DNA of 64,000 nt from Nocardiopsis sinuspersici (lineage in GTDB: Bacteria; Actinomycetota; Actinomycetes; Streptosporangiales; Streptosporangiaceae): positions 124,001-188,000 of the forward strand of contig VWVT01000005.1 of NCBI GenBank assembly GCA_008638415.1, in the 5' to 3' direction. The notes beneath the pieces are model-generated. The model was not told the origin of the DNA. It was given only the letters and a program-made list of their open reading frames with translations, and did no database searches. A program made the position numbers and the translations under genes. Positions within the stretch are counted from its first letter, which is position 1. Each line of letters opens with the position of its first letter. This document shows, piece after piece, positions 23,448-31,486 of this stretch.

Positions 23448-23582
23448 CTCACTCACGGCAATCAGCCGAACCCGCCGCGTGATACGGGGTCGAAGCGCGG
23501 TGGCCGTCCCCTGGCCACCGACGACCCCTCCGGCCCGTGTCGCGCCGGCTGACCCCCCTGTCAGCCTTCGCAAGGAGGAAGC

Positions 23583-24281
23583 ATGTCAACGGAAGACACC
23601 CCCACCCCCCACCTCCCCCAGATCAGCCGCAGAGGACTTCTCGGCGGCGTCGGCGCGCTGGCGCTGACCGTGCCCGCGATCATGGCGATGCCCGGCACCG
23701 CCCACGCCATGCAGACCATCACCCAGAACCAGACCGGCACCCACAACGGCTACTACTACTCGTTCTGGACCGACGGCGGCGGCTCGGTCTCCATGACCCT
23801 GGGCAACGGCGGCAACTACAGCACCCAGTGGCGCAACACCGGCAACTTCGTCTGCGGCAAGGGCTGGAGCAACGGCGGCCGCAGGAACGTGAACTACTCG
23901 GGTGGCTTCAACCCGTCCGGCAACGGATACCTGTGCCTGTACGGGTGGACGTCGAACCCGCTCGTGGAGTACTACATCGTCGACAGCTGGGGCACCTACC
24001 GGCCCACGGGAGAGCACCGGGGCACGGTCTACAGCGACGGCGGCAACTACGACGTCTACCGCACGATGCGCTACGACTCCCCCTCGGTGGAGGGCACCCA
24101 GACCTTCCCCCAGTACTGGAGCGTCCGCCAGTCGAAGAGGGTGGGCGGGACCATCACCACCGGCAACCACTTCGACGCCTGGAACAGGGCCGGAATGAAC
24201 CTGGGCAACTTCAGCTACTACATGATCATGGCGACCGAGGGATACCAGAGCAGCGGCAACTCCAACCTCTACGTGGGCTGA
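23583..24281 (+). CDS. Secreted GH11 endo-1,4-beta-xylanase with Tat signal
   Basis: A 232-aa extracellular enzyme that cleaves internal beta-1,4 bonds of xylan. A twin-arginine signal ([16 protein letters not shown], Arg16-Arg17) ends at about Ala42 in the cleavage-like sequence TAHA. The mature part is a single GH11 jelly roll. Glu129 in [11 protein letters not shown] is the expected nucleophile and Glu219 in [10 protein letters not shown] the acid/base. The family motifs QYWSVRQ and NHFDAW are also present. No carbohydrate-binding module follows, unlike many actinobacterial xylanases. The start is fixed by a strong AAGGAGGAA eight bases upstream. Expression is probably controlled by the CCGAAA-type sites upstream. 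Confidence 0.97.
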   Translation: MSTEDTPTPHLPQISRRGLLGGVGALALTVPAIMAMPGTAHAMQTITQNQTGTHNGYYYSFWTDGGGSVSMTLGNGGNYSTQWRNTGNFVCGKGWSNGGRRNVNYSGGFNPSGNGYLCLYGWTSNPLVEYYIVDSWGTYRPTGEHRGTVYSDGGNYDVYRTMRYDSPSVEGTQTFPQYWSVRQSKRVGGTITTGNHFDAWNRAGMNLGNFSYYMIMATEGYQSSGNSNLYVG

Positions 24282-24367
24282 CGGGCCTCCGGTTCCCTGA
24301 CGCGGTCGTTGGCTCCCGGAACGTCAACGACCCCCGCGTGAGCCGGTGACGCCCCGACCCCGCACCC

Positions 24368-24398
24368 GTGGCGCGGCGGCTTCCGGCCGCCGCGCCAC
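24368..24398. terminator. Bidirectional terminator-like hairpin
   Basis: A perfect 13-bp GC stem with a TTCCG loop lies between the convergent xylanase and the gene ending at 24416. Confidence 0.75.
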
Positions 24399-24415
24399 AC
24401 CTCCGTCGGCCGAGG

Positions 24416-25411
24416 TCACACGAGATCGGCCGGCCCCTTCGCGAGGGCCGTGCCCCGGTAGCCGATGGGACCCTCGCCGACACGTTGGTAGTAACCGAGA
24501 AACCCGTCCGCCTCCGCCTCGAAGGCGACGGACCCGGAGTTCTCCCGCTGGTCGCGCCAGGTGAGGCGCTCCACGGGGGCGCCGCCGCCGTCGTCGACGA
24601 GCATCCGCAGTTCGCCGGAGGCGTGCCAGCCGCCGCCCCACCCCTCCTCGGTGCGGAAGCGGTGCACGGTCACCCCCTCGGTGCCCTCCGGGTAGGTCCT
24701 GCGCTCCACCAGGTGGCCGCGGTACTCGGCCAGGCGACCGTCCGCGTCGCGGTGGTAGCCGTGGAAGTCCCCCAGGGCCGACTGGAAGCCGATCGCCGCC
24801 TCGGCTCCGTCCGCGGCGCGCCAGGAGAGCTGCGCGATCGGGGCCCGCTCGCCGCGGTCGACGTGGACCAGCAGCCGCCCGGCGGGCTCCCAGCGGCGCT
24901 CTTCCCCCGCCGGGGAGTGGACCCGTCTACGGGTGGTGTAGCGGAGCACGGACCGCTCGTCGGCCGCAGAGGCCATCGCCCGTGCCGCGCGGCCCCGCTC
25001 GTGGACGGAGTCGACGCTGACCCGGTACAGCCACAGCATGGTCCGCGCGTCGGCGCCGCTGCGCACCGTCACCTGGTTGCGTCCCCGGCGCAGCCACCGC
25101 CCGGGGACGGCGAAGTCGCAGTCCTGCGGCAGGTCCCCGCCTCCGGGGACGGTCATGCGTGAGGCGACCGGCTCGCCGTTGACCAGGACGGTCATCGGGG
25201 CGTACCCGGGGGAGCGCCCGCTCTTGGAAACGAGCGCGGTCACCCTCAGGACCGCCTCCACGACGTCCTCGTCCGTCTCGAAGGCGAACTCGACCGAGCC
25301 GCCGGCGTCCAGCTTCAGATGGTCTCCGCCGAACCGGCCGTTCCCGTACCGCACGGTGGCGTTGCCCAGGCGGGCCGGTTCGACGGAGAGGTCGGCGTAG
25401 GTCGGTTCCAT
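24416..25411 (-). CDS. Unrecognised beta-rich protein with an internal tandem repeat
   Basis: A 331-aa protein I cannot place in a named family. Residues 1-135 look like a galactose-binding (jelly-roll) fold, alternating strands around YAPMTVLVNGEPV and WLRRGRNQVTVRSG, as in carbohydrate-binding modules. Residues 174-235 and 260-325 are a tandem repeat: both contain a VD-G-API/V--L-WR stretch and then an F-GY...YRG stretch. There is no signal peptide, so it is probably cytoplasmic unless exported another way. The ATG at 25411 is preceded by GGGAG. The gene faces the xylanase, and the remnant of a lactonase lies just upstream, so this locus has been rearranged. A role in sugar binding is only a guess. 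Confidence 0.7.
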   Translation of the reverse strand: MEPTYADLSVEPARLGNATVRYGNGRFGGDHLKLDAGGSVEFAFETDEDVVEAVLRVTALVSKSGRSPGYAPMTVLVNGEPVASRMTVPGGGDLPQDCDFAVPGRWLRRGRNQVTVRSGADARTMLWLYRVSVDSVHERGRAARAMASAADERSVLRYTTRRRVHSPAGEERRWEPAGRLLVHVDRGERAPIAQLSWRAADGAEAAIGFQSALGDFHGYHRDADGRLAEYRGHLVERRTYPEGTEGVTVHRFRTEEGWGGGWHASGELRMLVDDGGGAPVERLTWRDQRENSGSVAFEAEADGFLGYYQRVGEGPIGYRGTALAKGPADLV

Positions 25412-25542
25412 GACGGACTCCCGGGTGCGGTGCCGCGGGCTTCGGTGGGAGGCACCGGCGGCGGAGGGACTGGAGGGACACGCGGAGCGTACCGAGCGGC
25501 TGCGACAGCCCCGACGGCACGGGAAGGACGTGGCCGTGCACG

Positions 25543-25662
25543 CTGGACGGCGGGCCGTGCGGCCACCGGCTGGGCGTTCCCGTCCCCGTGTGCGTGTTCC
25601 CGGTGCCCATCGCCCGTATCCGCCGGGCCGGGCGCACCGGAGCGTGGGGCGAAAACCACTGA
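25543..25662 (+). pseudogene. Remnant of a lactonase 3' end
   Basis: The 73 bases from 25561 match the end of the intact lactonase gene (22859-22931) at about 90%. In frame it reads GHRLGVPVPVCVFPVPIARI and runs on to a TGA at 25660. Of the eight base differences, five are silent, so the fragment decayed from a once-functional coding gene rather than from a recent copy of non-coding DNA. Nothing recognisable of the rest of the gene remains upstream of about 25543. Confidence 0.75.
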
Positions 25663-25745
25663 TGCCACGGTGACACGGCGATAGGCTCTGTGCCCATGGC
25701 CACCCCCATCGCCGTTCGGCACGTGAAGAACGCCGCCCCACCTGG

Positions 25746-25806
25746 GATGATCTTGCTCCCAGTGGCACTGTGGAGCGCCGACAGTGCCACTGGGAGCAAG
25801 ATCATC
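25746..25806. repeat. Dispersed inverted repeat, copy A
   Basis: Perfect 24-bp arms (25746-25769 and 25783-25806) around a 13-nt loop, beginning GATGATCTTGCTCCCAGTGG. The left arm is identical over 24 bases to that of copy B at 29545. The surrounding gap 25663-25985 has no supported gene. Confidence 0.92.
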
Positions 25807-25985
25807 GGCGGGAGAGTCCCAGGCGTCACACCAGTGACGATTTCGGTCATCCTACGTAAAAAGGAAGGCGTGGGGAGGGCCATATCCGTGCCCACCTTCG
25901 GGGATCCCCAACCATACTGGAAGCCCGACCAGCGGTACCAGGGTCCCCACCAGTACGTCTAGCCCGACCCCTGGGAGAAGACATC

Positions 25986-26288
25986 GTGCTTCTTGTGGCT
26001 CCGGTGGCCGCCGTCGCCGCGACACTTCTGCTGACGGCGCTCACCGGGCAGATTCTCCCGGTGCTCGTATGGGGCACCCTCACGACCTTGATCGCCGTGG
26101 CTCCGCTCGTCGTCCCAGCGCCGCACCGGCGCACCGCGACCTGGGTGTGCGCCGCCCTCCTGGCCGCTGCGATCGCCCTCGGCATCCTGTCGGTCGGGGT
26201 GTTCTACGTCCCCGCACTCGCCGCACTCGTCGTCGCGGGGATCACGCACCGTCCGAAGAGCAGGAGAGGGCGGTCGACCGCGACATGA
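25986..26288 (+). CDS. Small hypothetical membrane protein
   Basis: A 100-aa protein with three to four predicted membrane helices (roughly residues 2-22, 26-44, 52-70 and 72-86) and a basic tail (HRPKSRRGRSTAT) that should stay in the cytoplasm. The GTG at 25986 follows GGGAGAAG at a good distance, which supports it as a real gene. I recognise no family. It stands alone between an inverted repeat and the biotin transporter operon. Confidence 0.6.
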   Translation: MLLVAPVAAVAATLLLTALTGQILPVLVWGTLTTLIAVAPLVVPAPHRRTATWVCAALLAAAIALGILSVGVFYVPALAALVVAGITHRPKSRRGRSTAT

Positions 26289-26313
26289 GGCCGTGCGGCG
26301 GTTCCGCGGCCGC

Positions 26314-26339
26314 GTGACCCGGGTCTGTGACCCGGGTCT
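26314..26339. promoter_or_regulatory. Tandem 13-bp palindromic repeat upstream of bioY
   Basis: GTGACCCGGGTCT occurs twice head to tail (26314-26326, 26327-26339). Each copy carries the 10-bp palindrome GACCCGGGTC. It lies about 120 bases before bioY and is a candidate operator; it does not look like the known BioQ or BirA sites. Confidence 0.4.
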
Positions 26340-26458
26340 CAGGACGAACCCCACAACAACCGGGCGCGCGGAACTGTGCGACCCGCCCCCTGCCCCGGTC
26401 ACCGGCATCACGGACAATGGGAGGTGATCCGCTCCCACACCCCTGAGGGAACCCACCC

Positions 26459-27094
26459 ATGCCCACGACCAGGAACGTCGTCCGCCACAAGGGCCTGACC
26501 GCCCGCGACCTCGCACTCATCGCCGTGTTCGCCGGACTCATCGCCGCACTCAGCGTCGCCGTCGCCATCCCGCTGCCGTTCTCGCCGGTGCCGATCACCC
26601 TCCAGACCCTCGGCATCATGCTCGCCCCCAGCCTCCTGGGCTGGAAGCGCGGCACCCTCGCCGTCGCCGCCTTCCTCGCCCTGGGCCTGGCCGGACTCCC
26701 GCTCTTCGCGGGCGGCATGGGCGGTGTCGGGGTCCTGGCCAGGCCCTCGGCCGGATTCATCGTCAGCTGGATCTTCGCCGCGCTGGTCATCGGCGTGCTC
26801 ACCGACCTCCTGGTCCGCGGCAACCACGGCCGCTACCGCTTCTGGGCGGGCCTGGGCATCAACGTCGTCGGCGGCATCCTCGTCATCTACGCGATCGGCG
26901 TCCCCTGGATGGCCGTCGTCGCGGGCAGCGGGGTCCTGGCCACCACCTACTCCATGCTGGCCTTCCTTCCGGGAGACCTCGTCAAGGCCGTCGTCACCGC
27001 CCTCATCGCCAGCACGGTCTTTCGCGCCTACCCCATCCCGCCCGCCGGGCACCCGGTCGTCGAGGTCGACGAGGGCAAGGGCGGAGCCGCCTGA
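26459..27094 (+). CDS. bioY: BioY, biotin-binding S component of ECF transporter
   Basis: A 211-aa integral membrane protein that binds biotin and works with the ATPase and T component encoded next. Six hydrophobic segments are visible. The family signature is clear: FSPVPITLQTLGIMLAPSLLGWKRG, then GLAGLPLFAGG, GGVGVLARPSAGFIVSW and FLPGDLVKAVV. The length is standard. Its TGA overlaps the ATG of bioM by one base, so the three genes are translationally coupled. Confidence 0.95.
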   Translation: MPTTRNVVRHKGLTARDLALIAVFAGLIAALSVAVAIPLPFSPVPITLQTLGIMLAPSLLGWKRGTLAVAAFLALGLAGLPLFAGGMGGVGVLARPSAGFIVSWIFAALVIGVLTDLLVRGNHGRYRFWAGLGINVVGGILVIYAIGVPWMAVVAGSGVLATTYSMLAFLPGDLVKAVVTALIASTVFRAYPIPPAGHPVVEVDEGKGGAA

Positions 27095-27774
27095 TGCTCC
27101 GACTCGAGGGGGTCTCCCACTCCTACGACGACCGCGCCGTGCTGCGCGACGTCACCCTCGACCTCGCCGAGCACCGCATCGGCGTGATCGGGGCCAACGG
27201 ATCGGGCAAGTCCACGCTCGCCCGCACCCTCAACGGCCTCGTCGTCCCCGACGAGGGCCGGGTGACGCTGGGGGAGTGGGACACCCGGCGTCACGCCAGA
27301 CACATCCGGCGCAGGGTCGGCTTCGTCTTCTCCGACGCCGCCAACCAGATCATCATGCCCACCGTCGCCGAGGACGTGGAGATCGGCCTGCGCGCCCTGA
27401 AGCTCGGCCGTGAGGAGACCGCCCGCCGGGTCGAGGAGGCCCTGGTCCGCTACGGCCTCGACGGCCACCGCGACCACCCCGGGCACCTGCTCTCCGGCGG
27501 CCAGAAACAGCTCCTCGCCCTGGCCTCGGTCCTGGTCACCGAACCCGAGGTGCTGGTCTGCGACGAGCCCACCACCCTGCTCGACCTGCGCAACACCCGC
27601 ATGGTGCACCGCACCCTCGACGGCCTCGAACAGCAGGTCGTGCTGTTCACGCACGACCTGGACCTGCTCGACGACTTCGACCGGGTCCTGGTCATGGACG
27701 CCGGACGGGTGGTCTTCGACGGCGTGCCCGGCGACGCCGTGCCCCACTACACCAAGCTCATGGACGAGCGGTGA
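27094..27774 (+). CDS. bioM: BioM, ATP-binding component of biotin ECF transporter
   Basis: A 226-aa energy-coupling ATPase. Walker A is GANGSGKST (residues about 32-40), the signature is LSGGQKQLLALASVL, Walker B is VLVCDEPTTLLD and the H-loop is LFTHDLDLLDD. The glutamine-loop region FSDAANQIIMPTVAEDV is the pattern typical of ECF A components. It sits in the middle of the bioYMN operon and overlaps bioN by four bases (GTGA). Confidence 0.95.
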   Translation: MLRLEGVSHSYDDRAVLRDVTLDLAEHRIGVIGANGSGKSTLARTLNGLVVPDEGRVTLGEWDTRRHARHIRRRVGFVFSDAANQIIMPTVAEDVEIGLRALKLGREETARRVEEALVRYGLDGHRDHPGHLLSGGQKQLLALASVLVTEPEVLVCDEPTTLLDLRNTRMVHRTLDGLEQQVVLFTHDLDLLDDFDRVLVMDAGRVVFDGVPGDAVPHYTKLMDER

Positions 27775-28385
27775 GCACCGTCGGCCTGTACGTCCCCGGC
27801 CACAGCCCCCTCCACCGGACCCCGGCCGGGGCCAAACTCCTCGCGCTGCTGCTGGCCGGGATCGGCCTGGTCGTCTGGGCCGACCACCGCGTCGCGGCCG
27901 GCGCCCTGGCCGCCGCGCTCGTGCTCTACCCGGCGGTGGGACTGCCCCTGCGGCGGGCCTGGTCCGCGCTGCGCGCGCTGTGGCCGTTCCTGCTGGCCAT
28001 CGGCCTGTTCCAGGTCCTGTTCGCCGACTGGCAGACGGCCCTGCGCCTGTGCGCGCAGCTGGCCGCCCTCGTCCTGCTCGCCAACCTCGTCACCCTCACC
28101 ACCCGCGTGCGCGAGATGCTCGACCTCTTCGAGCGGCTGGTCCGGCCGCTGCGCCACTTGGGCGCCAACCCCGACCGGATCGCCCTCGTCCTGGCGCTCA
28201 CCATCCGCTCCATCCCGATGGCCGCCGCCGCGTGGGAGGCGGCCCGCGAGGGCTACCGGGCGCGGGGACTGTCCGGCCGGCCCCACCTGCTGGTGGTCCC
28301 GGTGATCGTCCAGTTGCTGCGGATGGCCGACGCGACGGGGGAGGCGCTCGTGGCCCGGGGTATCGATGAGGACACCAGACACTGA
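27771..28385 (+). CDS. bioN: BioN, transmembrane T component of biotin ECF transporter
   Basis: A 204-aa membrane protein (CbiQ/EcfT family) that couples BioM to BioY. N-terminal helices follow the conserved HRTPAGAKLLALLLAG. The cytoplasmic coupling helices carry the two Ala-Arg-Gly motifs, REGYRARGLSG and GEALVARGIDED. It starts at the GTG overlapping the bioM stop. The group uses a dedicated transporter, not one shared with other vitamins, as far as the neighbourhood shows. Confidence 0.93.
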   Translation: MSTVGLYVPGHSPLHRTPAGAKLLALLLAGIGLVVWADHRVAAGALAAALVLYPAVGLPLRRAWSALRALWPFLLAIGLFQVLFADWQTALRLCAQLAALVLLANLVTLTTRVREMLDLFERLVRPLRHLGANPDRIALVLALTIRSIPMAAAAWEAAREGYRARGLSGRPHLLVVPVIVQLLRMADATGEALVARGIDEDTRH

Positions 28386-28522
28386 TGTGTCCACCGGGCT
28401 GCACCCCCGGGAACGAAACGAGGGAATCCGGTACCGATTGAGTATCGGATGGTCGGATTCGCACGTATTTCGATGGATAATGACGGTCCAGTCCGTCCGA
28501 AGCAGCGCGCGCCAACGAACCG

Positions 28523-29515
28523 GTGATCAGTGTGCCCCGGCGTCGTCCCCCCGCCGAGACCAGGACCTGGTCCGCCCTCACCACGGCGGTCGTCCTCGTC
28601 GCCTTGATGGCCCTCGCCCTGCCCGGCGCCACCTCCGCCGCCGGGAGTGTCCCCCCTGAGCCGGATCCGGCCCTGGTCCGCGCCCTGCTCTCCGAGGAGA
28701 TCCCTCCCCTGGTGCCCTTCGCGCCCCGCACCGGCCCCGCCACCGGCGGGCAGGGCCTCACCCCCGCCCAGCGCGAGGAGCTCACCGCCCGGATCGGGGC
28801 GCTCTCCGATGAGTACGACGCCGACTTCGGCGTCGCCGTGCAGGACCTGCGCACCGGCGCCACCTTCAGCCACAACGCGCACCAGCAGTTCCCCACGGCG
28901 AGCACCGTCAAGCTGACCATCCTGGCCATGCTGCTCCTGCGTGCGCAGGAGGAGGGGCGCGACCTCACCGAGGCCGAGCGGGCCCAGGTCTCCGTGATGA
29001 TCCGCTACAGCGACAACGAGGTCACCGACGGCCTGTACTCGCGGATCGGCTTCACGGACGGCTTCGTGCACGGATCCGAGGTCCTCGGCTTCACCGGCAC
29101 CGATCCCCATCCCCGGGGCGTGTGGGGCGCCACCATGACCACCGCCGCCGACCAGGTGCGGCTGCTGCGCGCCCTCTACTGCGAGGAGAGCCCGTTGTCG
29201 CAGGAGAGCCGCGACTACGCGCGCGGGCTGATGGAGTCCGTCGCCCCCGAACAGGCATGGGGCGTCTCGGCTGGCGCCGACCCCGACGACGTCGTGGGCC
29301 TCAAGAACGGATGGACGCCGCGGGAGAGCAACGGCGGCCTGTGGAACGTCAACAGCGTCGGCTACGTGGCCGGTTCCGGACACGAGTACCTGATCGCGGT
29401 CCTCACCGACGGCAGCGCCGGCTACGCCACGGGCGTCGCCCTGGTGGAGGAGCTGGCCTCCACGGTCACCGGCGCCCTGGAGGAGCCGCTGATCCTGGAG
29501 GAGTCCGTCCGCTGA
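28523..29515 (+). CDS. Secreted serine hydrolase of the class A beta-lactamase fold
   Basis: A 330-aa protein with a signal-type hydrophobic segment (residues about 17-39, ending ATSAAG). The active-site motifs are STVK (Ser127, Lys130), SDN (Ser163-Asn165) and KNG (Lys260-Gly262) in place of the usual KTG. No convincing omega-loop ExxLN glutamate is visible. It may therefore be a penicillin-interacting or carboxypeptidase-like enzyme rather than an efficient beta-lactamase. GTG 28523 or GTG 28532 are both possible starts. It follows bioN by 137 bases and is probably transcribed separately. Confidence 0.85.
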   Translation: MISVPRRRPPAETRTWSALTTAVVLVALMALALPGATSAAGSVPPEPDPALVRALLSEEIPPLVPFAPRTGPATGGQGLTPAQREELTARIGALSDEYDADFGVAVQDLRTGATFSHNAHQQFPTASTVKLTILAMLLLRAQEEGRDLTEAERAQVSVMIRYSDNEVTDGLYSRIGFTDGFVHGSEVLGFTGTDPHPRGVWGATMTTAADQVRLLRALYCEESPLSQESRDYARGLMESVAPEQAWGVSAGADPDDVVGLKNGWTPRESNGGLWNVNSVGYVAGSGHEYLIAVLTDGSAGYATGVALVEELASTVTGALEEPLILEESVR

Positions 29516-29544
29516 CCACCGGCTCCGGCAAGCCCGGAACCCCG

Positions 29545-29605
29545 GATGATCTTGCTCCCAGTGGCACTCCCGACCACCGACAGTGTCACCGGGAGCAAGA
29601 TCATC
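29545..29605. repeat. Dispersed inverted repeat, copy B
   Basis: Arms 29545-29568 and 29582-29605 with a 13-nt loop. The left arm is identical to copy A (25746-25769); the right arm has two changes, one of which still allows a G-U pair. It lies between the serine hydrolase and the convergent reductase, so it may double as a terminator. Confidence 0.92.
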
Positions 29606-29691
29606 GCTGTCGGGAGCCTGAAACACGTGCGCCCCGCCCGGCGGGAGCCGGACGGGGCAGAGCGAGGCGGAACCCCGCGACAGGCACGGAC

Positions 29692-30450
29692 CTAGTCCAG
29701 CGGGCCGCCGGCGACGTAGACGACCTGGCCGGACACGAATCCGGCGTCCTCACCGGTGAGGAAGGCGACCGTGTTGGCGATGTCGTCGGGCACGCCCGCC
29801 CGGCGCACGGGGATCTCGGCCTCCTTGAAGGCCTTCATCTCCTCGTACTTGACGCCGATGCGCTCGGCGGTCGCCTTGGTCATGTCGGTCTCGATGAACC
29901 CGGGCGCGATCGCGTTGCAGGTGACGCCGAACTTGCCCAGCTCGATGGCGAGGGTCTTGGTGAACCCCTGGAGCCCGGCCTTGGCCGCGGAGTAGTTGGC
30001 CTGGCCGCGGTTGCCCAGAGCCGAGGAGCTGGACAGGTTGACGATCCGGCCCCAGCCGTTCTTGGTCATGTGGGCCTGGGCGGCCTTGCTCATCAGGAAC
30101 GAGCCCCTCAGGTGCACGTTCATCACGGTGTCCCAGTCCTCCACGGACATCTTGAACAGCAGGTTGTCGCGCAGGACACCGGCGTTGTTCACCAGGATCG
30201 CGGGCGGGCCGAGGCGGTCGGCGACGGTGTCGACGGCGGCGGTCACCTGGTCGGGGTCGGACACGTCGCAGCCCACGGCCAGGGCCGTGCCGCCCGCGGC
30301 GGTGATGCGGTCCACGACCTTCTGGGCGTCGGACTCCTTCAGGTCCAGCACGGCGACGGCCCGGCCCTCGCGCGCCAGGCGCTCAGCCGTGGCGGCACCG
30401 ATCCCACGGGCCGCGCCGGTCACGATGGCCACACGGGGCGTTGGGGACAT
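29692..30450 (-). CDS. FabG-like 3-oxoacyl-ACP reductase (short-chain dehydrogenase)
   Basis: A 252-aa classical SDR that reduces 3-oxoacyl groups with NAD(P)H. The cofactor motif is TGAARGIG, with NNAG at about residue 87. The catalytic tetrad is Asn in the MNVHLRG region, Ser in NLSSSSALG, and Tyr/Lys in YSAAKAG. The end SGQVVYVAGG matches FabG proteins. The start is set by GGAGGTAA seven bases before the ATG. It could serve fatty acid or polyhydroxyalkanoate-type metabolism; the neighbourhood gives no clue and it is far from the PKS. Confidence 0.93.
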   Translation of the reverse strand: MSPTPRVAIVTGAARGIGAATAERLAREGRAVAVLDLKESDAQKVVDRITAAGGTALAVGCDVSDPDQVTAAVDTVADRLGPPAILVNNAGVLRDNLLFKMSVEDWDTVMNVHLRGSFLMSKAAQAHMTKNGWGRIVNLSSSSALGNRGQANYSAAKAGLQGFTKTLAIELGKFGVTCNAIAPGFIETDMTKATAERIGVKYEEMKAFKEAEIPVRRAGVPDDIANTVAFLTGEDAGFVSGQVVYVAGGPLD

Positions 30451-30657
30451 GGTGTTACCTCCAGAATTAACGTGGTGGGCGCGAGGGAATCCTATCCGCA
30501 TGCCAACCGGTCGGTAGGTTCCTGGGGGTGGTTCGGGGAAACGGTCCGATGGCGGGATCGTCCCCTCCCTACCGCGCTTTAGGGACCAGCCGAAGTTGGT
30601 CTCCCGGTTTTCCTGCACATCGCCGGGGGTTGGCCTACGATTGCCAGCAAGACCAAG

Positions 30658-30669
30658 ATGCACGTGCAT
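30658..30669. promoter_or_regulatory. Palindromic operator upstream of the HATPase gene (WhiJ-type triad, site 1)
   Basis: ATGCACGTGCAT is a perfect 12-bp palindrome, preceded by AG, 106 bases before the HATPase start. The same AGATGCACGTGCAT is upstream of the DUF397 gene (32958-32971), and TGTACATGTA, a TGYACRTGYA variant, is upstream of the XRE gene. A -10-like TATCCT follows at 30717-30722. The rest of the 325-bp divergent gap holds nothing else I can support. Confidence 0.6.
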
Positions 30670-30775
30670 TCGAGCCGTGCAGCGGCACGCGCCCGACCCC
30701 GTACACGGACACCGCGTATCCTGGGAACGTGCCACTGCCGCTCACGCCGCGGTGCGTCAGGGAGGAGTGGAAGGC

Positions 30776-31273
30776 ATGGAGTGTGCGGAGGCGGTGGCGG
30801 AACCGACCGGTGGTTGGTGGCTCAGGGTCCTGACGCACGGTTCCCGCCGATGGAACACCCCCGTCTGCGGAGACAGGCACGACGCCGTCACGTGGAGCTT
30901 CGAACCCCGGCCCCACGCGGTGGGCGCCGCACGTGAGATTTCCGAGGCCCTTCTCCATGAATGGGAGATGCGGTACTTGTGCGGTGATGTCGCTGTGGTC
31001 GTTTCCGAATTGGTTACCAATGCGGTCAGGCACGGTGCCCCTCTGCCCTTGACCAGGCGCGGTGAAGGGGGTATTCAGCTGTCGCTGATGCGCAGCGGCG
31101 GTGAATTCATCTGCGCGGTCCGCGACGGCGGAGACCGGCTCCCCCAGCCGAGGGAAGTCGATCTCGACCTGGAGGGCGGCCGGGGGCTTGCCCTGGTGAG
31201 TGCTTTCGCGCAAGAGTGGGGTGTGATTCCCACACCGCCCGGCGGCAAGTTCGTTTGGGCGCAATTCGTGTGA
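30776..31273 (+). CDS. RsbW/AbaA-type HATPase (anti-sigma-like serine kinase)
   Basis: A 165-aa single-domain GHKL ATPase. The N-box ELVTNAVRHG and the G1-type DGGDRLPQ ... GGRGLALVSAFAQEWG are clear. Family members phosphorylate anti-anti-sigma factors or bind sigma factors. Here the gene sits beside an XRE/DUF5753 gene and close to a DUF397 gene, the WhiJ-type arrangement of mycelial actinobacteria. The ATG at 30776 follows GGAGGAGTGG. The upstream palindrome suggests control by the neighbouring XRE protein. A second, unlinked HATPase is at 44448-44912. Confidence 0.88.
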   Translation: MECAEAVAEPTGGWWLRVLTHGSRRWNTPVCGDRHDAVTWSFEPRPHAVGAAREISEALLHEWEMRYLCGDVAVVVSELVTNAVRHGAPLPLTRRGEGGIQLSLMRSGGEFICAVRDGGDRLPQPREVDLDLEGGRGLALVSAFAQEWGVIPTPPGGKFVWAQFV

Positions 31274-31400
31274 GTCGGTCGAAGCGCCCCCCGGCCGGAT
31301 GGCCGACCTGTTCTCCCCCGCCCGGCGGCGGGCCCTTCCCGGTGCGTGGGAAGGTCCTCTGACCGAGGCCCTGGGACGTGCGCGCGCCGTGGCTCTATCG

Positions 31401-31410
31401 TGTACATGTA
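31401..31410. promoter_or_regulatory. Palindrome-like operator upstream of the XRE gene (site 2)
   Basis: TGTACATGTA fits TGYACRTGYA, the core shared with sites 1 and 3, and lies 76 bases before the XRE start. It directly follows TATCG, a possible -10 box, which would suit autorepression. Confidence 0.45.
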
Positions 31411-31486
31411 GTGTCTTGATCGCATGGCAAAGGTGTCCCGACGGCCCGGATACCCTTGTTCGAGGAATGACGGAGAGGCGGCGAAC

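Noticed and set aside
25742..25962. Short frames containing MILLPVAL ... SATGSKI at the inverted repeats
   Set aside because: The similar peptides simply reflect translation of the shared repeat arms and have no proper starts.
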